This document shows, in pieces, positions 1-5,399 of a stretch of 7,801 nt of DNA (position 1 is its first letter; every line of letters begins with the position of its first letter). Origin of the DNA: an uncultured euryarchaeote (GTDB lineage: Archaea > Thermoplasmatota > Poseidoniia > Poseidoniales > Poseidoniaceae); assembly GCA_937897005.1 (NCBI GenBank), contig CALCOQ010000294.1:1-7801 (forward strand). The letters are read 5' to 3'. The notes under the pieces were generated by a model that had not been told where the DNA came from, did not search any database, and was given only the letters and a program-made list of their open reading frames with translations. The position numbers and the translations under genes were made by a program.

Positions 1-45
1 AGAACTCCCCTCTTGGAACTCAACAGCGTCATCTACCGCGCCCAT
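1..45 (-). CDS. Possible 5' fragment of a divergent gene (edge-truncated, unidentified)
   Basis: On the minus strand an ATG at 45-43 opens a frame that stays open to the window edge, giving 15 residues (MGAVDDAVEFQEGSS). The acidic, gene-like composition and the divergent position next to folP make a real gene start plausible. About 30 bases upstream on the same strand lies a weak TATA-like stretch (CTTTATCA, positions 72-79). Fifteen codons are too few to recognise a family or to exclude chance, so no function is offered. The plus strand is also open here in frame 1 (1 to about 159), but that reading shows no recognisable protein. Confidence 0.3.
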   Translation of the reverse strand, partial: MGAVDDAVEFQEGSS

Positions 46-103
46 ACTTCGGAACCTCCGCACACCTCATCTGATAAAGGATGCCTGACACACGGGGTTC
101 GTC

Positions 104-952
104 ATGGCTGGTTCAGCAGGTGGGCGCGATTGCCGAGATGCCCTAAGGGCTCATTCTGATGGCAGGCCGCGTTTGATGGGAATCATCAATTGTACACCGG
201 ATTCATTCCACCCCGCTAGTAGGGGAGGCGGTGTTGAAGATGCCCTCAATATGGTTCGAGAGGGAGTGGAGTGGGTAGACATAGGTGGAGAATCAACCAG
301 GCCTGGAGCGGATTCTGTTTCCATTGAAGAAGAATTATCGCGAGTGATTCCCATCATCAAAGGAATCAGAGTACAATCTGACATCTACATCTCTATAGAT
401 ACCAGGAACCATGAGATTGCAAGAGCAGCACTGGATGCAGGAGCAGACATGGTCAACGATGTCTCTGGACTGCGTGACCCAGAGATGTTGGCACTGGTGG
501 TGGAAAAGGACTGCCCGGTCTGCATCATGCATATGCAAGGAGAACCCAGAGATATGCAGGTGAAGCCAAGTTACGAGAACGCTTTCGAGGAGGTCTATTC
601 ATCGCTGCTGGAAACTGCACGTCAACTGGTTGCTGCAGGACATGAACCAGAAACCATCGTCCTCGACCCAGGTTTCGGTTTCGGTAAGACCCTACAACAC
701 AACCTCGAATTGATGGGCTCCTTGGAGAGAGGCGATGAAGGCTTCGCAATCCTCTGGGGTGCTTCTCGAAAATCCATGATCGCTTCTATGACCGATAAAG
801 AGGCGATTGAGGAGAGACTGCCAGGGACATTAGCAGTGGCCGCACAGGCACAAAGACTGGGAGTCGATATTCTCAGAGTCCATGATGTCGCTGAACATCT
901 CGATCTATGCAAGGTTCTTGCCGCCATCGGAAAGGGTGGTGTGAATGACTGA
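104..952 (+). CDS. folP: Dihydropteroate synthase (folate biosynthesis)
   Basis: This 282-residue protein matches dihydropteroate synthase, the cytoplasmic TIM-barrel enzyme that condenses 6-hydroxymethyl-dihydropterin pyrophosphate with p-aminobenzoate. The family signatures appear in order: MGIINCTPDSF (25-35), WVDIGGESTRPGA (57-69), SIDT (97-100), NDVSG (118-122), MHMQGEP (142-148), DPGFGFGK (188-195), WGASRKS (218-224) and RVHDV (258-262). The pterin-site residues (Asn29, Asp99, Asn118, Asp188, Lys223) and the C-terminal Arg258-x-His260 are present. The first loop reads HPASRGGG after TPDSF instead of the usual SDGG, and a Cys replaces the common Val in INVTPDSF. The start at 104 leaves 24 residues before MGII, a normal length for the first strand; the ATG at 176 would remove it. 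No clear Shine-Dalgarno is visible. The 3' end overlaps the TraB-family gene by 8 bases, suggesting co-transcription. Confidence 0.93.
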   Translation: MAGSAGGRDCRDALRAHSDGRPRLMGIINCTPDSFHPASRGGGVEDALNMVREGVEWVDIGGESTRPGADSVSIEEELSRVIPIIKGIRVQSDIYISIDTRNHEIARAALDAGADMVNDVSGLRDPEMLALVVEKDCPVCIMHMQGEPRDMQVKPSYENAFEEVYSSLLETARQLVAAGHEPETIVLDPGFGFGKTLQHNLELMGSLERGDEGFAILWGASRKSMIASMTDKEAIEERLPGTLAVAAQAQRLGVDILRVHDVAEHLDLCKVLAAIGKGGVND

Positions 953-2111
953 AGAAGGCGCACAACCAATCGTTGATATCGATGCCGAGTTGAGACTACT
1001 CGGTACGGCTCATGTTTCCCGCGAATCAGTGGAGTTGGTCGAGAAACAGATCGATGAATGGCGTCCAGACCTAGTTGCTATTGAATTGTGCAATAGTCGG
1101 GCTGAAGCGCTGAAAGAAGACCGGAGATTGGATCAAGAAGGGCTGCGCAAGGTCATCAAGGAAGGTAAGGCGCCACTGATCCTACTACAGTCGATGCTCG
1201 CAGCCGAACAGCGAAAGCTTGGGATGGATGAAGGTGTCCAACCCGGTGCAGAACTTCTGAGCGCTCTCAATATCGCCGAAGAGAAGAATATCGAGGTTGC
1301 TCTGGTAGATCGAGATATCCAAGTGACTCTCAGACGTGCTTGGAGGAAGATGGGGCTGAGAGAGAAATTTCGAATACTCTGGGGTCTGGTAGCACCTGAG
1401 GATGATGAAGAAGAAATGCCTGAGATCGAAGAGTTACTCTCCAACAAGGACCTGCTCAGCGAATTGATGGAGGAACTGAAGCAAGTGGCACCATCAGCGG
1501 GGGAGGTATTGGTGGATGAGAGAGATGAATATCTTGCGATGATGATCCAGAAACAACGTTCCAAGGGTAAAGTTCTGGCAGTGCTCGGTGCAGGACACCT
1601 AACAGGAGTGAGCGCACATCTTGAGAAGACTGCGCTTGATGAAGAACGACTGAATCAACTCGAAGTGGTGCCGAAACCAAATCCACTTTGGAAGGTCGTG
1701 ATGTGGGGGATTCCTCTTCTGGTCTTTGGACTGGTTGGATGGTTCCTCTACACAGGCGCCAATGAAGACCTGTTTGAGATTTTGACCATATGGGCCTTGT
1801 TCAATGCCGTGGTTGCAGCGTTGTGCTGCATCCTTGCAAGAGGGCATCCCTTGGCAGTACTCACTGCTGCAATAGCCAGTCCCATCACTTCTCTGAATCC
1901 CGCTTTGGCGGCGGGTTGGTTCGCGGGATATGTCCAGTTATTGGTTCGCGAACCATCAGCCAAGGATCTCAAGGATTTCTTGAAACTGGACGAGATGAAA
2001 CTGTTCTGGTCAAACAAGGCTGGCAGGGTGCTGTTGGTGACCGCTCTTACCAATCTAGGCAGCATGCTTGGTGCTTGGATTGCAACCGCTGGAATAATAA
2101 CGACTTTCTGA
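945..2111 (+). CDS. TraB/GumN (TIKI-fold) family membrane protein, archaeal type
   Basis: The 388-residue product has an N-terminal TraB domain (about 15-235) and a C-terminal hydrophobic domain. The paired glycine-histidine motifs of the family are visible: LLGTAHVS (18-25) and VLGAGHLTGV (213-222). Between them lie VAIELCNSR (44-52, with Glu47) and VDRDI (121-125). An acidic stretch (152-164) follows the middle helices. Hydrophobic segments lie at about 249-270, 279-298, 302-312, 318-334 and 362-384, with the segment HPLAVLTAAIASPITSLNPA (301-320) typical of archaeal TraB proteins. The related TIKI proteins are metalloproteases and bacterial TraB shuts down pheromone, but the archaeal role is unknown to me. 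The ATG lies inside the folP stop region (8-base overlap), with GGTGGTG just upstream as a possible ribosome site. The gene converges on the lemA-family gene. Confidence 0.88.
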   Translation: MTEEGAQPIVDIDAELRLLGTAHVSRESVELVEKQIDEWRPDLVAIELCNSRAEALKEDRRLDQEGLRKVIKEGKAPLILLQSMLAAEQRKLGMDEGVQPGAELLSALNIAEEKNIEVALVDRDIQVTLRRAWRKMGLREKFRILWGLVAPEDDEEEMPEIEELLSNKDLLSELMEELKQVAPSAGEVLVDERDEYLAMMIQKQRSKGKVLAVLGAGHLTGVSAHLEKTALDEERLNQLEVVPKPNPLWKVVMWGIPLLVFGLVGWFLYTGANEDLFEILTIWALFNAVVAALCCILARGHPLAVLTAAIASPITSLNPALAAGWFAGYVQLLVREPSAKDLKDFLKLDEMKLFWSNKAGRVLLVTALTNLGSMLGAWIATAGIITTF

Positions 2112-2112
2112 A

Positions 2113-2688
2113 TCAGAACTCGACCTTGACCACTTCGCGCTCGACCGCATTGGTGACCTCGAACAGCACCTTTCGTTCTGCACTCATGAAACCAGCGACG
2201 ATGTTGGTAGGAATCATCTGAATTGCTGCATTCCAGTTGGTGCATGAAGCATTGTAGAACTCGCGACGGTCTGCTATTTGATTCTCCATGGCTGTTATCT
2301 CCTTCTGCAGGTTGAGGAACTGTGTATCCGCCTTCAAGTCAGGATATGCTTCTGAAAGAGCGTAGATCTTCGGCATCATGTTACCCAACAGACCTTCAGC
2401 CGCAGCAACTCCACTAACGTCACCCTGTGAAAGCGCATTCGATGCCGACTGTCGTGCCTCGGCGAATTTCTCGAACAATTCCCTTTCATGTGTTGCATAT
2501 CCTTTGACGGTGTTTATCAGATTCGGCATCATGTCGTATCTCTGTTTCAACAATACGTCGATATCCGCCCATGACTTGTTCGCATTCTCCTTGAGTCGAA
2601 TCAATCGGTTGTAAGTCGAGAAGAACCATATCACCAGAATCAGAACTACGACTCCACCGATGATTCCTCCAATCAGCGTTGCACTCAT
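2113..2688 (-). CDS. LemA family membrane-anchored protein
   Basis: The 191-residue protein has one N-terminal transmembrane helix (about 5-23, glycine- and valine-rich) followed by a long helical domain matching the LemA family. Signatures are YNRLIRLKENANKSWADIDV (26-45), LLKQRYDMMPNLINTVKGYA (46-65), EAYPDLKADTQFLNLQKEI (113-131) and QIADRREFYNASCTNWN (137-153), ending in MIPTNIVAGF (158-167). LemA proteins form helical bundles and in bacteria often sit beside HtpX/M48 proteases or TPM-domain proteins; no such partner is visible here. Function is not established. The start ATG at 2688 is supported by GGAG at 2697-2694 on the minus strand, 5 bases upstream, and by the helix beginning right after it. 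The stop is one base from the convergent TraB-gene stop, so there is no room for separate terminators. Confidence 0.93.
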   Translation of the reverse strand: MSATLIGGIIGGVVVLILVIWFFSTYNRLIRLKENANKSWADIDVLLKQRYDMMPNLINTVKGYATHERELFEKFAEARQSASNALSQGDVSGVAAAEGLLGNMMPKIYALSEAYPDLKADTQFLNLQKEITAMENQIADRREFYNASCTNWNAAIQMIPTNIVAGFMSAERKVLFEVTNAVEREVVKVEF

Positions 2689-2773
2689 GCCCGCTCCGTA
2701 CAGGTAGGGGTAAATAATTGAGTAGTAAACCCACTTGAGTAGGATTCAAACCAATTTCGTTGGTCGACCGGTC
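2689..2773. promoter_or_regulatory. Divergent promoter region between lemA and the lipoprotein-led operon
   Basis: This is the only clear gap between divergent genes inside the window. It contains an AT-rich core, TAAATAAT at 2711-2718, followed by AGTAGTAAAC (2721-2730), which resembles an archaeal TATA box in either orientation. Read on the plus strand it would place initiation near 2740, giving a leader of about 35 bases before ATG 2774. Read on the minus strand it would give a leaderless or very short lemA leader, depending on which AT stretch is used. An 8-base palindrome, GGTCGACC (2762-2769), sits 4 bases upstream of ATG 2774 and could be an operator half or simply chance. No bacterial -35/-10 pair is obvious. 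Confidence 0.45.
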
Positions 2774-4255
2774 ATGATGACTCAGCGTGGCCTCGTGGCT
2801 TCATTGCTGATACTCTCCATCATCACTCCAATGTTGTCAGGATGCTTCGGAAGTGAACCTGAAAAAGTGGAGGTGGAAGAAGTGAGCCCTTTCACTTTCG
2901 ATGAACCTGTACCAATAGAAACATTCTATCATTACCCAGGTGCCATTGATGCAACCAATGCAAGCGCAGTTTCCGCAGCCAACATCAGTATCAATCTGAG
3001 TGGAAACAACTCACCTTTCTGGGCTGAGGGGACATATCATGGAGTTGGTTTCACCACCTTTGAACCAACATTGGGAGTGACCAGTTCTGGTGCCATCCTG
3101 TTCACCAATTACAGAGGAACTGGAGACGGAACCCACATCATCAAAGGAACAGAACAAGGAACAGAATGGAATGATGTTGGACCCTTCAATCCAGTATTCC
3201 CCGATACAGGGCAGGTTCCTAACTCCAATGACCCATATGTCTACGTTGACAAATGGACCAATAGAGTGGTCAAATTCGACATGCACGCTTTGACAGCGAT
3301 GTTTGTGGAGTATTCCGATGATGATGGAGAATCATGGAGTGTTCCATTCAGTGCAGAGGGATACTATTCGCCACAGGATCATCAGTCGATCGCCTCGATG
3401 CCAGATGTCAACGACATCGGCTTTCATGAGACCATCTATGTATTCTGCATCAACACTGGTTCAAGTGCACTTGGCCCACAATGCAGCCGCAGCCTCAACG
3501 GAGGAATGTCCTGGGACCTACAAAGACCGGGATTTCCGATAGGGACTTCACAATGTTCAGGCTTGCATGGCCATCTTGCAGGTGGAACTGATGGTTCCAT
3601 CTATCGTGGCAACCCGTCTTGCGACGGGCCCGCAGTCTATCGAAGCCTCGATGGGGGCTACACCTGGAGTGAACACACAATCACCACAGAAGTGCAGATG
3701 CAGGATGGCTGGCACAGCCATGAAGTGGCAGTAGCGGTTGATGAAGGTGGAAACGTCCACGCCACCTGGATATCACTGGACCAGATGCCATGGTATGCAT
3801 ACTCCAGGGACCAAGGAGATACGTGGTCTGCACCGATGATGATTGCAGCCCCGGGGGTCAACCAGACTGGGTTCCCGACCATCTTCGCTGGAGATGAGGG
3901 CAGAGTTGCACTGGGATACATCGGCCTTCAGAACGGGCAGATCGGTTGGAACGGCTACATGGCAGTGATGACAGACGCCTTCAACGATAATCCACTCATC
4001 ACCTCGGTCTCAGTAAATCTCTTTGAGGATCCTCTGGATACCAGTGAGGATTGTGGTGATGTGCGCTGCGGAGGATTCGGAGACTTCATCGATATCGAGA
4101 TCGATGATGAAGGAAGGCCTTGGATCGCTCTGGCTCACAATGTTCGCAATCAAGAAGGAATAGTGGGGACATGGACCACTGGCCCAGCGCTGTACGGAGA
4201 GATAGTACAATTACCTGTACTCGATAAAGGTGGGAACAACTCACTGTCACTATGA
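2774..4255 (+). CDS. Secreted lipoprotein with Asp-box (sialidase/BNR-like) beta-propeller
   Basis: From the ATG at 2774 the product is 493 residues. It begins with a lipoprotein signal: Arg5 and a hydrophobic stretch (about 6-20), then a lipobox LSGC with the lipidated Cys24, then FGS and an acidic tether (28-45). The ATG at 2777 is equally possible. An in-frame TTG at 2735 would add 13 residues ahead of the signal and is less likely. The body carries four clear Asp-boxes (181-188, 240-247, 291-298, 344-351) and a degenerate fifth (125-132), spaced 51-59 residues apart, which indicates propeller blades. Six further cysteines (225, 237, 261, 283, 427, 432) could form disulfides outside the cell. 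The sialidase R-I-P motif is not visible, so enzyme activity is doubtful; a surface binding role is more likely. The gene ends 9 bases before the rhodanese-MBL gene. Confidence 0.85.
   Translation: MMTQRGLVASLLILSIITPMLSGCFGSEPEKVEVEEVSPFTFDEPVPIETFYHYPGAIDATNASAVSAANISINLSGNNSPFWAEGTYHGVGFTTFEPTLGVTSSGAILFTNYRGTGDGTHIIKGTEQGTEWNDVGPFNPVFPDTGQVPNSNDPYVYVDKWTNRVVKFDMHALTAMFVEYSDDDGESWSVPFSAEGYYSPQDHQSIASMPDVNDIGFHETIYVFCINTGSSALGPQCSRSLNGGMSWDLQRPGFPIGTSQCSGLHGHLAGGTDGSIYRGNPSCDGPAVYRSLDGGYTWSEHTITTEVQMQDGWHSHEVAVAVDEGGNVHATWISLDQMPWYAYSRDQGDTWSAPMMIAAPGVNQTGFPTIFAGDEGRVALGYIGLQNGQIGWNGYMAVMTDAFNDNPLITSVSVNLFEDPLDTSEDCGDVRCGGFGDFIDIEIDDEGRPWIALAHNVRNQEGIVGTWTTGPALYGEIVQLPVLDKGGNNSLSL
3146..3826 (+). 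repeat. Five Asp-box repeats within the lipoprotein
   Basis: These are protein-level repeats of the form S-x-D-x-G-x-x-W. They lie at 3146-3169 (GTEQGTEW, degenerate), 3314-3337 (SDDDGESW), 3491-3514 (SLNGGMSW), 3644-3667 (SLDGGYTW) and 3803-3826 (SRDQGDTW). The spacing is 168, 177, 153 and 159 bases. Each marks the turn between the third and fourth strand of a propeller blade. The DNA itself is not obviously repeated, so the repeats are old. Confidence 0.85.
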
Positions 4256-4257
4256 GG
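4254..4257 (+). promoter_or_regulatory. Ribosome binding site for the rhodanese-MBL gene
   Basis: GAGG overlaps the lipoprotein stop codon (TGA 4253-4255) and lies 7 bases before ATG 4265. This supports the chosen start and translation from a shared transcript with the lipoprotein gene. Confidence 0.5.
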
Positions 4258-4264
4258 CGAAATT

Positions 4265-5386
4265 ATGCAAGAATTCACCGCCGAAGAACTGTTTGGAGAA
4301 TTCGAGTCTAATCTTGAATTCGTGATAGTCGATATAAGAAATTCAGAGGACTATTCTCGTTTCAGCATTGAAGGACCACGAACTATAGATAATCTGAACA
4401 TTCCATTTGATGATTTTCTAAACGATGAAGAGCAATCAATAGCACAGATTCCGGTGGACAAAGCAGTCAGGGTGATTTGTGCTAAAGAAGAGTCTTCAGC
4501 AATGATTGCAGCGATCATTAAAGCAAACGGTTTCAATAATATTGGTTTCTTGAAAGGCGGTATCAATTCTTGGGGAGATCTATTGATACCAAAGTTAGTG
4601 AATGATGAAGGATATGAATTGTGGCAATTCATTCGTCCTGCAAAAGCTTCATGCTCGTATGCTCTGATAAATAATGAGGGAATGTTCCTCTTCGATCCAT
4701 CTCGGAGAGTGGATTTCTACACCAACTTCTTGGAATCTAAAGGAGTCGTGCTGAAGATGGTCTTTGAGACTCATCTTCAAGCGGACTATCTTTCCGGAGG
4801 GCCATCATTTGAAGCGCTTTATGCAGTTCATGAAGCCGATTTCAGTTCGGCACCATTTGATTTCCATTCGCTACAAGATGATGAGATTTTCAACCTTGAA
4901 GATATCCAAGTAAGATGTATTCATTCACCGGGCCATACGCTTGGTTCTATGACTTATATCATTGATGATAAATGGATGATAAGTGGAGATACAGTATTCA
5001 TTGTGAGTATAGGCAGACCTGATTTAGGAAAGAAGGTGGTCGAATGGTCCCGCACACTCTTCAATACCCTGAAAACAAGAATATCCAACTTACCCGAAGA
5101 CCTTGTTGTTCTCCCTTCGCACTTCAGTGACTGGGGCAAGGAGGCTGATCAAAACCTATGCATCAGCAAAGTCTTCTCTGAAGTGATGGCATCCAACGAA
5201 GAAATCTATGGAATAACTGATGTCGAACAGTTCGTCTCTTGGGTGCAAGAAAACATGCGAGAGCAACCTCCAGAATACAATGATATCAGATTGTTCAACT
5301 GCGGGATGCTAGAAATAGATGATGACCAGAAGAGAGTTCTGGACCTAGGCAAAAATCAATGTGCTGTTTCGGCACACCTCAGATGA
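4265..5386 (+). CDS. Rhodanese / metallo-beta-lactamase fusion, persulfide dioxygenase-like
   Basis: The 373-residue cytoplasmic protein starts with a rhodanese domain (about 1-108): VDIRNSEDY (22-30), the active-site loop VICAKEESS with Cys72, and FLKGGINSWG (95-104). An MBL domain follows (about 118-345). Its metal motif reads THLQADYLSGG (169-179), so His170 and Asp174 remain but the second His is Gln172 and the fourth is Tyr175. His224 (SPGHTLG), Asp242 (SGDT), GRPDL (250-254) and His286 (PSHFSD) are kept. The C-terminus has PPEYNDIRLFNCG and a GKNQCAVS tail (Cys366). From memory, haloarchaeal rhodanese-MBL proteins share this order and a similar tail, with an intact THxHADH. Persulfide dioxygenases (ETHE1, CstB) oxidise glutathione, CoA or other persulfides to sulfite, and rhodaneses carry sulfane sulfur. 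The gene is markedly AT-richer than its neighbours. Family assignment is firm; activity is inferred. Confidence 0.87.
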   Translation: MQEFTAEELFGEFESNLEFVIVDIRNSEDYSRFSIEGPRTIDNLNIPFDDFLNDEEQSIAQIPVDKAVRVICAKEESSAMIAAIIKANGFNNIGFLKGGINSWGDLLIPKLVNDEGYELWQFIRPAKASCSYALINNEGMFLFDPSRRVDFYTNFLESKGVVLKMVFETHLQADYLSGGPSFEALYAVHEADFSSAPFDFHSLQDDEIFNLEDIQVRCIHSPGHTLGSMTYIIDDKWMISGDTVFIVSIGRPDLGKKVVEWSRTLFNTLKTRISNLPEDLVVLPSHFSDWGKEADQNLCISKVFSEVMASNEEIYGITDVEQFVSWVQENMREQPPEYNDIRLFNCGMLEIDDDQKRVLDLGKNQCAVSAHLR

Positions 5387-5390
5387 AGGA
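5386..5390 (+). promoter_or_regulatory. Ribosome binding site favouring the TTG start of the FeS-NrfD gene
   Basis: AAGGA begins on the last base of the rhodanese-MBL stop codon and sits 9 bases before TTG 5400. It favours TTG 5400 over the in-frame GTG at 5361, which would lie inside the upstream gene. The ATG at 5390-5392 is out of frame and closes after 12 codons. Confidence 0.4.
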
Positions 5391-5399
5391 TGGGTTATT

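Noticed and set aside
1790..2221. Plus-strand 143-codon open frame across the TraB/lemA junction
   Set aside because: It is a shadow of the TraB-family gene in another frame, running antisense into lemA. It has no recognisable family and its composition is unlike a protein.
2735..2773. TTG start giving a 13-residue N-terminal extension of the lipoprotein
   Set aside because: The extension would place polar residues before the signal peptide and overlap the promoter region. ATG 2774 or 2777 gives a standard lipoprotein signal of about 23 residues before the Cys.
3146..3172. Short near-direct DNA repeat (AAGGAACAGAA twice) in the lipoprotein gene
   Set aside because: It encodes the local KGTEQGTEW stretch, is only 11 bases long, and fits the degenerate Asp-box; it is not a mobile or regulatory repeat.
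3613..3628. Perfect 6-base stem with a 4-base loop (CCCGTC-TTGC-GACGGG)
   Set aside because: It lies inside the lipoprotein coding sequence, has no T tract after it, and encodes ordinary residues (PSCDG region). It is most likely chance.
2774..4255. Annotation of the Asp-box lipoprotein as an active sialidase
   Set aside because: Asp-boxes occur in many non-sialidase propellers, and the N-terminal R-I-P motif with the expected arginine triad could not be recognised.
5361..5399. GTG start of the FeS-NrfD gene, overlapping the rhodanese-MBL gene by 26 bases
   Set aside because: The added 13 residues do not resemble the family N-terminus, and the AAGGA ribosome site after the upstream stop fits TTG 5400 better. 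It remains a formal alternative.
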